Origin: Acinetobacter equi
Lineage (GTDB): Bacteria > Pseudomonadota > Gammaproteobacteria > Pseudomonadales > Moraxellaceae
Length of the DNA stretch: 64,000 nt
Direction of reading: 5' to 3'
Assembly (NCBI RefSeq): GCF_001307195.1
Contig: NZ_CP012808.1
Span: forward strand, 744,001-808,000
Below, one piece after another: positions 17,331 to 26,020 of the stretch. The translations under genes and the position numbers were made by a program. Each line of letters starts with the position of its first letter. Position 1 is the stretch's first letter. The notes beneath the pieces are model-generated. The model was not told the DNA's origin. It did no database searches and saw nothing but the letters and a program-made list of their open reading frames with translations.

Positions 17331-18329
17331 ATGAAAAATTTAAGAATATTAAGCATTTTAGATGATTTTACGTATCAAAATTTAAAATTAGAGCCCTATG
17401 TAGAACTATTAACTAATAGACCTTTTTTATATTCTAAATATAATAAAATTGATCTTCTTTTGGTCGAATCAGCATGGCTTGGAAATCAAAGTAAATGGCG
17501 ACATAAAGTTGCAAGTTATCCCAATCATCCTAAAAGAAATATCAATGATCTTAAAAAATTAGTACTATGGTGTAAAAATCATAATATACCTACAGTTTTT
17601 TGGAATAAGGAAGATCCTTATCATTATGATCAATTTATTGAAGCAGCCCAATTATTTGATTATATTTTTACTACAGATGAACTCAGCCTATCACAATATG
17701 CTATAGATGCTCCACATTCTAAAGCTACTACATTAACTTTTTTTATTCAGCCTCAATTACATTTTAGAAAAAACAATATTACCCCAATTAAAAGAACACT
17801 ATTTACAGGAACATATCAAAAAAACCGACTCGATCATCGTACACTTTGGCAAAATAAAATTTTTGAAGCAGCAGCGCCTTATGGCTTAGACTTATACAAT
17901 CGCCATATAAATAAATCGGATTATGAATTTCCTGAGTTATCTGGAGATGTTCACTACTTTAATCCTATTTCATACTCTAAAATTGTTGATATTTATAGAA
18001 GTTACCAACAAATTTTAAATGTAAATACAATTGTTCAATCCCCTACCATGTTTTCTCGTCGATTAATAGAGGTTATGGCATGCGGGCGTTTAGTCATAAG
18101 TAACCCAAGCCTTTCTATTCAAAACTTATTTCCAGAAATGTGTTTAGAAATTACAGCAGATGATGAAGCTTCTACATTATTCGAACAACTTCAATATGGT
18201 TATAGCATTCAACAAAAAAATATGATTAATTATGCGTATGAACATGTACATCAGCACTATACTGCTAAAGAATGGCTGAAAAAATTGCTTAAATATTGCA
18301 ATATTGATCATGCTTATCTTTCATTATAA
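17331..18329 (+). CDS. CgeB-like glycosyltransferase (GT-B fold, capsule)
   Basis: A 332-residue cytoplasmic protein of the CgeB/Glyco_trans_1_2 type. Key segments are LLLVESAWLGN, TVFWNKEDPYHYDQF, YIFTTDE, and a C-terminal RRLIEVMACGRLVIS, the sugar-nucleotide-binding stretch. The same blocks occur in the middle of the 881-residue protein at 20213-22858 (FWNKEDPMHYEKF, IIFTTDE, RRVYELLACGTPVIS), so the two are homologous. This gene is on the plus strand, divergent from kpsC, and its stop (TAA) directly abuts the ATG of a GT2 gene. The pair thus looks like a split version of the fused protein nearby. Its acceptor and donor are not readable; by context it elongates the ABC-exported capsule. 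Confidence 0.8.
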   Translation: MKNLRILSILDDFTYQNLKLEPYVELLTNRPFLYSKYNKIDLLLVESAWLGNQSKWRHKVASYPNHPKRNINDLKKLVLWCKNHNIPTVFWNKEDPYHYDQFIEAAQLFDYIFTTDELSLSQYAIDAPHSKATTLTFFIQPQLHFRKNNITPIKRTLFTGTYQKNRLDHRTLWQNKIFEAAAPYGLDLYNRHINKSDYEFPELSGDVHYFNPISYSKIVDIYRSYQQILNVNTIVQSPTMFSRRLIEVMACGRLVISNPSLSIQNLFPEMCLEITADDEASTLFEQLQYGYSIQQKNMINYAYEHVHQHYTAKEWLKKLLKYCNIDHAYLSL

Positions 18330-19304
18330 ATGAGTAATCTTTTGTCAAATTTAGATTTATCTATTGTTATTCCAATTGATTTAAACCGTAGAAGTTGGGA
18401 TATTTATAAACGCATTAAAAATTATGTACGTATTTTTGCACACTCAAATATTCAAATTATTTTAGGTTGCCATAATGAACCAAAATTTTGGGTCAGTTGT
18501 GTTCAAAAACTAATTACTCCTTATAATAATTTTAAATTATGTTTAGTTAGTACCCAAAAAAGTTCATTAGCTAAACTACGTAATATTGCGCTTAATCAAG
18601 TTCAAACACGTTATGTTTTATTTTTAGATGTGGATATTTATCCAGATATAGAAATAATTCAACAAGCATATAAATATACAATCAATAAGCCGAATACTTT
18701 AGCAATGTTTCCTTGCTTATATTTAAGTAAAATGGGAAGTAAAAAAATATATACGAAACCAACAACAGAGTTTATAAAAAATTATTATGATTTTAGACGT
18801 GATTTAATTCAACACTTAGCCTTTCCCTCTTCAATTATTTTAACAGATCTTGCTTCTGTTCAAGCAATAAATGGTTTTGATGAAGCCTATATTGGGCATG
18901 GTTATGAAGATTTTGACTTTATGCTACGTTTATTTAAATATAAAGGTTTAATTGAGTATACAAATGATATTTTAGTAGACGAACCTTATTTAGCACCATT
19001 AATGAGTATTGGCTTTAGAGCATTACTAGCAAAATCATGCTTGGAAATTCTATTATCACCTTATTATTTTTTACATATCTTTCATAAAAAAAATAAGCAA
19101 GAAAGTTATTATCGACTCCGTCAAATCAATCAAAATTACTTTAACTCTAAATTTCATATTATGATTAATATAAATCATGAGCTAGATAAATTAGCGCTAT
19201 TACAAACATTTTTTATGCTTTTAAAAGACAAAAAAGAAAGCCCAAAATACGCTGTACTTTGGGCTGAAATAGAAGGGTATAAATTTAGAATAAACTCATA
19301 TTAA
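18330..19304 (+). CDS. GT2-family glycosyltransferase (capsule)
   Basis: A 324-residue GT-A fold enzyme. It starts with LSIVIPIDLNRRSW, has the acidic donor site YVLFLDVDIYPD (a DVD motif) at about residues 90-100, and a later GFDEAYIGHGYEDFDFMLR block, which is the galactosyltransferase-like ED acceptor/catalytic segment. It begins immediately after the stop of the CgeB-like gene (TAAATG), so the two are co-translated. It ends two bases before the convergent ATP-grasp gene. Its closest partner by design is the C-terminal GT2 domain of the protein at 20213-22858. It presumably adds a sugar to the growing group 2 type capsule chain in the cytoplasm; the sugar is unknown. Confidence 0.82.
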   Translation: MSNLLSNLDLSIVIPIDLNRRSWDIYKRIKNYVRIFAHSNIQIILGCHNEPKFWVSCVQKLITPYNNFKLCLVSTQKSSLAKLRNIALNQVQTRYVLFLDVDIYPDIEIIQQAYKYTINKPNTLAMFPCLYLSKMGSKKIYTKPTTEFIKNYYDFRRDLIQHLAFPSSIILTDLASVQAINGFDEAYIGHGYEDFDFMLRLFKYKGLIEYTNDILVDEPYLAPLMSIGFRALLAKSCLEILLSPYYFLHIFHKKNKQESYYRLRQINQNYFNSKFHIMININHELDKLALLQTFFMLLKDKKESPKYAVLWAEIEGYKFRINSY

Positions 19305-19306
19305 TT

Positions 19307-20164
19307 TTAGTTTCCAATACTTTTATATTTTTCTTGAAAACATCCATTCTTAATATCTCTATCTAATCGAGCTTCTGCATCCATCCACATCTTGCCTAAT
19401 TTTTCATCCCAAGCCTTCCAAAACATAGAAAAACCACCTGGAAAAGGAGTAAACTCACCAAAAATAACTCCTTCAGATGAACTAAACAAATCGACTCTTA
19501 CAAATGGAAGGGGAACATTAGATGATAATTTTCTTGCAGCATCTAGCATTTTTCGTACATTTCGAGCTAATGGTAAATTACTGTCAATTTTCCCAATATA
19601 CTTACCAGTATTCTTAGCCTCTACAAGACTCTCATCATATAACTTATATGTTATCTCCCCATCTATCCCTTTGTGCTTTTGAAGAATTAAACCAACTTCA
19701 CCATAAAAACAATAGAATTTCCAATCATCAAGCGCATAAAGTTTTCCATCATCAGGATATACTAACTCTTCCAACATCCACTTATTTGAAAATTTTTTTT
19801 CTTTCATAATTGAAAAAGCTTCTTCAATTATTTGTTGCTTACTAACCGTTCTATTCGTTAATAACTCATGATAATTTCCATGTTCATTATGACATAAATA
19901 AACACCTAATGAGCTATGTGCTTGTTCTGGCTTAAGAACAAATGAACCATCAATATCATTAATTTGAATATTCTCTAGCTTTTCATTTTTATAAAAAAGT
20001 TTAGGGCATTTAATACCTAAGTTTTCAACAAATGGGTAAGCTATAGACTTCATATCTAAACTAAAAATATAATCATGAAACTTTGATTTTACATTATCTC
20101 GTCTTATGTAAATTGCTTCTCTTACTTTATTCCTAAATGAAAAATTAGGTAATGTATTAGGCAT
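19307..20164 (-). CDS. TupA-like ATP-grasp enzyme in capsule cluster
   Basis: A 285-residue soluble protein with an ATP-grasp layout: a lysine strand SFVLKPEQAHSSLG at about residues 85-98, WMLEELVYPDDG at about 128-139, the basic DDWKFYCFYGEVGLI strand, then VRVDLFSSSEGVIFGEFT with PFPGG, which supplies the acidic metal ligands. This matches the TupA-like ATP-grasp group first described for teichuronopeptide synthesis, where an amino acid is ligated to a uronic acid. Here it is last in the wecB-wecC-glycosyltransferase operon. ManNAcA carboxylates, made by WecB/WecC, would be natural acceptors, so the capsule may carry amide-linked amino acids. That last point is inference. Some TupA-like proteins have no known activity. 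Confidence 0.75.
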   Translation of the reverse strand: MPNTLPNFSFRNKVREAIYIRRDNVKSKFHDYIFSLDMKSIAYPFVENLGIKCPKLFYKNEKLENIQINDIDGSFVLKPEQAHSSLGVYLCHNEHGNYHELLTNRTVSKQQIIEEAFSIMKEKKFSNKWMLEELVYPDDGKLYALDDWKFYCFYGEVGLILQKHKGIDGEITYKLYDESLVEAKNTGKYIGKIDSNLPLARNVRKMLDAARKLSSNVPLPFVRVDLFSSSEGVIFGEFTPFPGGFSMFWKAWDEKLGKMWMDAEARLDRDIKNGCFQEKYKSIGN

Positions 20165-20212
20165 CTAGACTTCCTATAAAGAATTTAAATATACTCAAAT
20201 TCTACGTTCAAT

Positions 20213-22858
20213 TTAAATTACTACTTTTTTTACATCAAAATCATCAAAAATTTCTGCATTTTTTAAGAAAAAGTCATCATCCGTTTGCCAAGTGTGATGT
20301 TCTCTTTCTTTACTTCTAAATGCTATAAAATTAAATGCATCTGATGAATAAATAGAGATTTTTAACTCTTTCAATCTAGCAAGAATAGATGAATCCTCTC
20401 CCTGATTCACAGGAGTAAATCCACCTATTTGATCAAATACTTGCTTTTTAATAACAAGTGTTGCTCCAAATACAAAATCTGTAACACGATGAGATTGATC
20501 TTTATATCTAATAATTGTTTTATTTGAACCTTCCAGATAAATAAAGATTTCTTTTTTACCAACTAAACCAAAATTACCATAACTAAATGGAATAATCATA
20601 TCAGTTAAATAATTTTCAAAATAGAAATCATCATCATCCATTTTTGCTAAATATTCGCCTGTAGCAAAGGAAGCAGCTTTATTTAAACGTTCACCCAAAG
20701 TTACTGTATTATCATTTATTTCTATGATTTCAAATCTATGAATATTTGAAATTTTTTCAATTCCATCTTTAAGCCTTTTAATACCATTTACACTAAAACC
20801 TTGTGTAACCACAAATAGTTCTAAATTAGAATAATTTTGTCTACCTAAATTATCTAAAATACGATCTATATAATTTTCACGCATTGTAGCCATTAAAATA
20901 GATACTTTTGCAGGTGAATCATCATATTCAATATCAATAGAAGCTAAAATTTGCTTAACACGACTACTATATGTGTGCTTTAACATAACTTCACGATAAC
21001 CACGATGAGCTAAATGTTTATATTTCCATTCATCTTGAAGTAGCTCTTTTGCAATATTAACTGCTTCTTCTGCATTTTTTGCAATTTGAACAATTCCAGG
21101 AAATTGTGTTTCTAGTGCTAATGATGGTGTAGATATTACAGGTGTTCCACATGCTAATAACTCGTAAACACGTCGTGACATCATTGTTGGTGAATCTGTA
21201 ATAGTATTAACATTTAAGAAAATTTTGAAGCGTTTATATAAAACTGACATGGTTTTAAAATCAACAGCATCCCGAATTAAATGTCTATATTGCTCAGGGA
21301 AGTAATAACGTTCATTATTTAATTTAGACATGCGGTCATAAATAGCACCATTAAACTCTAATAATGCTGGAAGTAGTTGATCCATCTGTACTTTACGATC
21401 ATCATGCCCCACAGAATAATAAGAGCCCGCGAAACAAATAGTTTCTTGTTCATAACGATTTCTATTAATAGGGTTACAAATAAATGGGTTAGCTGCAAAA
21501 ACTAATGAAAAAACTTTTTTGCCTGGTAGGTCTCGCTTATAATCAGGAACCCTATTTTCATCTGTTGTAAAAATAATATCGCAGCGTTCTGCTATAGGTA
21601 AAAATTTTTCATAATGCATCGGATCTTCTTTATTCCAGAAGATAATTGGTAAGTTTCTATTTTTAGCAATACTAAGCGCATCTAAAAGCTTTTGTGCATT
21701 TGCATGTTGTAAACCAGGAGATGTAAAAGCATACTCCCAAGAACCACTATTGCCCTTCCAGCAACTCTCAATAAATAAAGCATTTGAAGTAGACTTCTGA
21801 ATTTGCTCCACATAATTATTCTTATTTACTGGATATAATTTAAATTCATTACACCAAGAATTTTCAGAAATTTCATCAAGAATTGATAAAAATCTTGATT
21901 TACTCACAGCCTTTGGCCATTGTTTTTTTATAAAATCATATGAAATTAAAGGATAGTCCTTTTCTACATTAATTTCCTTAGCTAAGCTCTGTACTTTTGG
22001 CTGAATTAATTTATTTTCTCCATTAGTATTTACAGTAATGATTGGTGTATCTATTACTTTATTATCAGACACACTTACATTATTTAATTTTTTGGCTCTT
22101 AATTTTGCCTCATTCTTTAATTGTAAAATTCTATTCGGTAAGCTAACTAAACTTTCTAAACTTTTTTTACTATCAATTAGAGTTTTTCCAATTTGGAAAG
22201 AAATCGTACGTTCTAAATCACGCTCTTCTTTACCATCTTCAAATTTCCCTACAAATTGAGTAAGTTCTTGTTTAAACAACCCAGCAACTTCTCGTCTATG
22301 TAAAGTAATTTCATTAAGAACTTGTAATATCGAGGTCGATAAATTTGTATTTTTATCTTCCATAACTTGTATAATTTTTTGCAATAAATATTGGGTGTCT
22401 TTTTTTAAATCCTCAACCATTACAGCCCTATTATCAACTATCTCTTTTGATAAGCTCTGTAAGGATATCTGATTTTTTTTAACAAAACCTTCTAATCGTA
22501 AGACAGGTTGTGAAATTTCACTTTCAATTAATTCCGCAAAAACTTCACGACTATGTAAAATATCATTGATAATTCGTTTTGTAAAAACAAAATAATTTTC
22601 ATTATTTTGTATTACAGTCTCATTTAAATCAGAACTCATTTTTTTTAAAATATCTTGCTCTTTCTGCAAACTATCTAGTTCCAATTTAAGACTTTGAGTT
22701 ATCTCTAATAAATTATCTAATCGTTGCTTTATATCAGAACCATTAGCAGCAATTACTTGCTCTAATGGTTTAATATTTTCAGCAAGATGACTAGCAATTT
22801 CTATAGATTGAGCGTCTGCAACCTTTTTCTGCCTTCTTGGTGAAACCACAGATTTCAT
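20213..22858 (-). CDS. Coiled-coil, CgeB-like and GT2 fusion glycosyltransferase
   Basis: The ATG at 22858 is preferred (881 residues) because GTGGGG lies about eight bases upstream and wecC ends four bases before it; a TTG five codons earlier would overlap wecC. The protein has three parts. Residues about 25-260 are charged and heptad-rich, a likely long coiled coil. Residues about 315-655 are a CgeB-like GT-B domain (LFIESCWKGN, FWNKEDPMHY, IIFTTDEN, RRVYELLACGTP). Residues about 660-880 are a GT2 domain (VSILMATMRENYI, the AKMDDDDFYFEN donor site, GGFTPVNQGEDSSIL). Such multidomain enzymes can act as capsule polymerases or make two alternating linkages. It is co-transcribed with wecB and wecC upstream, suggesting use of UDP-ManNAcA or UDP-ManNAc. 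Confidence 0.85.
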   Translation of the reverse strand: MKSVVSPRRQKKVADAQSIEIASHLAENIKPLEQVIAANGSDIKQRLDNLLEITQSLKLELDSLQKEQDILKKMSSDLNETVIQNNENYFVFTKRIINDILHSREVFAELIESEISQPVLRLEGFVKKNQISLQSLSKEIVDNRAVMVEDLKKDTQYLLQKIIQVMEDKNTNLSTSILQVLNEITLHRREVAGLFKQELTQFVGKFEDGKEERDLERTISFQIGKTLIDSKKSLESLVSLPNRILQLKNEAKLRAKKLNNVSVSDNKVIDTPIITVNTNGENKLIQPKVQSLAKEINVEKDYPLISYDFIKKQWPKAVSKSRFLSILDEISENSWCNEFKLYPVNKNNYVEQIQKSTSNALFIESCWKGNSGSWEYAFTSPGLQHANAQKLLDALSIAKNRNLPIIFWNKEDPMHYEKFLPIAERCDIIFTTDENRVPDYKRDLPGKKVFSLVFAANPFICNPINRNRYEQETICFAGSYYSVGHDDRKVQMDQLLPALLEFNGAIYDRMSKLNNERYYFPEQYRHLIRDAVDFKTMSVLYKRFKIFLNVNTITDSPTMMSRRVYELLACGTPVISTPSLALETQFPGIVQIAKNAEEAVNIAKELLQDEWKYKHLAHRGYREVMLKHTYSSRVKQILASIDIEYDDSPAKVSILMATMRENYIDRILDNLGRQNYSNLELFVVTQGFSVNGIKRLKDGIEKISNIHRFEIIEINDNTVTLGERLNKAASFATGEYLAKMDDDDFYFENYLTDMIIPFSYGNFGLVGKKEIFIYLEGSNKTIIRYKDQSHRVTDFVFGATLVIKKQVFDQIGGFTPVNQGEDSSILARLKELKISIYSSDAFNFIAFRSKEREHHTWQTDDDFFLKNAEIFDDFDVKKVVI

Positions 22859-22862
22859 CTTA

Positions 22863-24092
22863 TTACCCCACAAAACTCATAACTGCTGAATCTAAATTCA
22901 CAAACTCTTTATGATTTACTAAAATAGCAACTACATCAGCCTCAGCTATTGCTTGCGCCAATGAACATAAAGTGCCTTGTGTAATTTTTTGAGGTAAAGT
23001 ATGAATATTTGGTTCTACTAATAGCAAATCAATATTTGAATTTCTACCCATCATTTGCGCAATTTCCACTGCTGGGCTTTCTCTTAAATCATCAATATTT
23101 GGTTTAAATGCTAAACCAAGTAAAGCAACTTTTGGCTTACGATCTAAATTTCCTAATTGTGCAATTTCTTGCTCAATTTTTTCAACAACCCACTTAGGTT
23201 TATAATCATTTACTTCACGTGCTGTCGCGACCATACGTGCAAGATCTGGTGTTTTATTTACAATAAACCATGGGTCTACAGCAATACAATGTCCACCAAC
23301 ACCAGCACCTGGACTTAAAATATTCACACGTGGGTGACGGTTAGCTAGAGCAATTAACTCCCAAACATTAATATTTAAACGATCGCTAATTAAAGATAAT
23401 TCATTTGCAAATGCAATATTAACATCGCGGAAAGCATTTTCTGTCAGCTTAGTCATTTCTGCCGTACGGGCATTGGTTTCAACTAAATCACCTTTTACAA
23501 AAATTCGATATACTTCCGCAGCTTTTTTAGCACATTCAGGAGTAATCCCCCCAATTGTACGGTCATTTTCAACCAATTCACGAATCACTTGACCAGGTAA
23601 TACACGCTCTGGACAGTATGCAACATGAATATCAATATTTTGGTCTGTATCAACTTTAGGAAATGTTAAGTCAGGGCGTAATTCTGTAAGCCACGTTACC
23701 ATCTGCTCCGTAGCACCTACTGGAGAGGTCGACTCCAAAATCACAATATTCCCTTTTTCCAATACAGGTGCAATTGTTTTTGCTGCTGCCTCTATATAAG
23801 AAAGATCTGGTGTATGGTCTTCACCTTTAAATGGTGTAGGTACTGCAATTAAAAATGCATCTGCAGATTCTGGTATTAAAGACGCTTTTAAATGCCCAGT
23901 CGAGACAACTTGTTTAACAATTTCCTCTAGACCAGGCTCTACAATATGAATTTTACCTTGATTAATTGTATCAATTGCATATTGGTTTACGTCTAAACCA
24001 ACCACTTGAGCCCCAGCATATGCAAACATTGTTGCTGTTGGTAACCCAATATACCCCAAACCACTCACAGACACTTTCTTAATAGATGACAT
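22863..24092 (-). CDS. wecC: UDP-N-acetyl-D-mannosamine dehydrogenase WecC
   Basis: A 409-residue cytoplasmic enzyme of the UDP-glucose/GDP-mannose dehydrogenase family. It has the NAD-binding GLGYIGLPTATMFA at the N terminus, AVPTPF and ESTSPVGATE in the middle, and the catalytic cysteine in GGHCIAVDPWFIV. The GLGYIGLPT form and the GGHCIAVDPWFIV site are typical of WecC rather than of glucose dehydrogenases. It oxidises UDP-ManNAc twice to UDP-ManNAcA. WecB, which makes the substrate, is immediately upstream. Together they supply ManNAcA to the glycosyltransferases of this ABC-exported capsule. ManNAcA could also serve enterobacterial-common-antigen-like polymers, but no other wec genes are here. 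Confidence 0.92.
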   Translation of the reverse strand: MSSIKKVSVSGLGYIGLPTATMFAYAGAQVVGLDVNQYAIDTINQGKIHIVEPGLEEIVKQVVSTGHLKASLIPESADAFLIAVPTPFKGEDHTPDLSYIEAAAKTIAPVLEKGNIVILESTSPVGATEQMVTWLTELRPDLTFPKVDTDQNIDIHVAYCPERVLPGQVIRELVENDRTIGGITPECAKKAAEVYRIFVKGDLVETNARTAEMTKLTENAFRDVNIAFANELSLISDRLNINVWELIALANRHPRVNILSPGAGVGGHCIAVDPWFIVNKTPDLARMVATAREVNDYKPKWVVEKIEQEIAQLGNLDRKPKVALLGLAFKPNIDDLRESPAVEIAQMMGRNSNIDLLLVEPNIHTLPQKITQGTLCSLAQAIAEADVVAILVNHKEFVNLDSAVMSFVG

Positions 24093-24161
24093 AATAATTT
24101 ACTTTTATCTAACACTAACAAAAAATAAGCTTTAAAACTTCGGAATAAAAAGTATTTACCT

Positions 24162-25331
24162 TTAGGCAAATACTTTTTGCACTTGTTCTTCCTGCATTTG
24201 CTCTAAACCATATGCAGCTTTAATTGCATTCACAATACGTTGACACGCTTTCCCATCACCATAAGGGTTATGCGCTTGACTCATCGCTTTATGTAATACT
24301 TCATTATTTAAAAGCTCTGAAACATGCTTCACAATAGAATCTTCAAGAGCTCCAATTAATTTTACAGTTCCAGCTTGAACTGCTTCTGGTCGCTCTGTCG
24401 TATCTCTCATTACTAATACAGGAATACCTAAAGAAGGTGCTTCTTCCTGAATACCACCAGAGTCTGTTAAAATTAGGTAGCTATGCTGCATTAGCCAAAT
24501 AAAAGGTAAATATTCTTGTGGCTCAATTAATTTAATATTTGAAATACCATCTAAATATTTATATACAGGACCAGAAACATTTGGGTTCATATGTACAGGA
24601 TAAATAAACTCGATTTCAGGATATTTCAAAGCTAATTTTTTTAATGCCTTGCATATATTTTCAAAACCTTCACCAAAGTTTTCACGACGATGTCCGGTAA
24701 TCAATACCCATTTTTTTGTTAAATCTAATTGTTTAAATTTTTCCTGCATTTCTAAATGCAAAGAAGCATGCGTATCTAATTTGTTTTTAATAAATAGTAA
24801 AGCATCAATAACCGTATTTCCTGTTACATAAATACAGTCACTCGGTTTTTTCTCTTGCTTTAAGGAAGCTGCCGCTGTTGTTGTTGGTGCAAAATGAAAC
24901 TTTGCTAAAGTTCCTGTTAATTGTCTATTCGCCTCTTCTGGCCAAGGAGAATATAAATTATATGTACGCAAACCAGCTTCTACATGTCCAATATCAATTT
25001 TTTGATAAAATGCTGCTAATGATGCACTTAATGTTGTGCTTGTATCACCATGTACTAAAACTAAATTAGGCTGAAAGTCTTGATAAACTTCAGACAATCC
25101 CAATTGCATTTTTGCTGTTAATTCAGTAAGACTCTGATTTGGCTTCATAACATTTAAGTCATAATCAGCATTAATTGTAAATAGCGAAAGTACTGAATCA
25201 AGCATTTGACGATGCTGTGCAGTTATACAGACTTTTGCCTCAATTAAATTATCATTTTGCAAAGCGTGTACTAAAGGCGCCATTTTTATGGCTTCAGGTC
25301 GAGTTCCAAAAACTAGTAATACTTTAAACAT
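24162..25331 (-). CDS. wecB: UDP-N-acetylglucosamine 2-epimerase (non-hydrolysing) WecB
   Basis: About 389 residues from the ATG at 25331 ([16 protein letters not shown]); another ATG at 25343 sits too close to the AAAGGA ribosome site to be favoured. The family hallmarks are all present: [51 protein letters not shown] and [15 protein letters not shown]. The enzyme interconverts UDP-GlcNAc and UDP-ManNAc. It is first in the operon wecB-wecC-fusion glycosyltransferase-ATP-grasp, with a 70-base gap to wecC. UDP-GlcNAc comes from GlmU, encoded at 34169. The long AT-rich region upstream presumably holds its promoter. Confidence 0.93.
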   Translation of the reverse strand: MFKVLLVFGTRPEAIKMAPLVHALQNDNLIEAKVCITAQHRQMLDSVLSLFTINADYDLNVMKPNQSLTELTAKMQLGLSEVYQDFQPNLVLVHGDTSTTLSASLAAFYQKIDIGHVEAGLRTYNLYSPWPEEANRQLTGTLAKFHFAPTTTAAASLKQEKKPSDCIYVTGNTVIDALLFIKNKLDTHASLHLEMQEKFKQLDLTKKWVLITGHRRENFGEGFENICKALKKLALKYPEIEFIYPVHMNPNVSGPVYKYLDGISNIKLIEPQEYLPFIWLMQHSYLILTDSGGIQEEAPSLGIPVLVMRDTTERPEAVQAGTVKLIGALEDSIVKHVSELLNNEVLHKAMSQAHNPYGDGKACQRIVNAIKAAYGLEQMQEEQVQKVFA

Positions 25332-25343
25332 ATTTATACCCAT

Positions 25344-25799
25344 TCCTTTAAGCTTTTAATCATCACTTGCATTTAGTCTGTACAATTAAGGTAAAAAACA
25401 TAAACAATTATATTAAAAGCATAAGATTATTTTTGACTAGTATACTATATTAATACTAATATCTTTCACATTAAAGTATATTTAAAAGCTTTGTTTTTAT
25501 TATACTTAATTGCAATTTTTACAATCGCACCATATAGTACACATTATAATTAACTTACAAGATATTTATCACAATTTCACATATTTTATTTAAATATTTT
25601 CTTACATAAAATTTTATTATTCAAATTTTAATTTTTTCTTTAAGTATTCAAAAAATTAGCATTTTCATATTTCATTTGGAGTACAATATTTTTCACAAAA
25701 CAATAAGCAGCATCAAAAAAAATTACACCCACAAAAACAAATATATGATTTACAAGATAAATCAATAATATAACGACAACCCGTAATAGATAGACAATA
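25344..25799. promoter_or_regulatory. Long AT-rich leader region upstream of wecB
   Basis: About 450 bases without a credible open frame on either strand. It must carry the minus-strand promoter of the wecB operon; several ATTATA words (TATAAT on the minus strand) occur, but none has a convincing -35 partner. The unusual length suggests long upstream regulatory DNA, for example for a nucleoid protein such as H-NS. I saw no JUMPStart/ops element. Confidence 0.35.
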
Positions 25800-25829
25800 T
25801 TGACTTTTTTTGTTCACAAAAAATATAAT
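25800..25829 (+). promoter_or_regulatory. Strong sigma-70-like promoter with no gene downstream
   Basis: TTGACT at 25800-25805, an 18-base spacer and a perfect TATAAT at 25824-25829 on the plus strand. Transcription would start near 25836 and run into the terminator at 25947-25982. Confidence 0.6.
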
Positions 25830-25835
25830 TTTTAA

Positions 25836-25982
25836 AAATTTATGCTATTTTTTATTTATACCCCACAAATAACGCGCAAAATGCATTTTTCAAAATGCTG
25901 GAAATATATATTAAAAAATCATAATCATATATATTTTAAATATATAAATAAGCCCTCTTTAAAAATAAAAAGGGCTTATTTA
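25836..25982 (+). ncRNA. Candidate small RNA between kpsD and wecB
   Basis: A plus-strand segment of about 145 bases bounded by the promoter at 25800-25829 and the terminator at 25947-25982. It has no open frame. One internal hairpin, GCATTT-TTCA-AAATGC, lies near 25885. It faces the 3' end of kpsD and could be an independent small RNA. Alternatively the promoter match is chance in AT-rich DNA. Confidence 0.35.
25947..25982. terminator. Bidirectional terminator after the kps export operon
   Basis: AATAAGCCCT and AGGGCTTATT arms around an A/T loop, with A and T tracts on both sides. It lies 39 bases past the kpsD stop and can end kpsMTED on the minus strand as well as any plus-strand transcript from 25836. 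Confidence 0.75.
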
Positions 25983-26020
25983 TAGAATAACGTGAAAGAT
26001 ATGCTGTGTATTATTTATAC

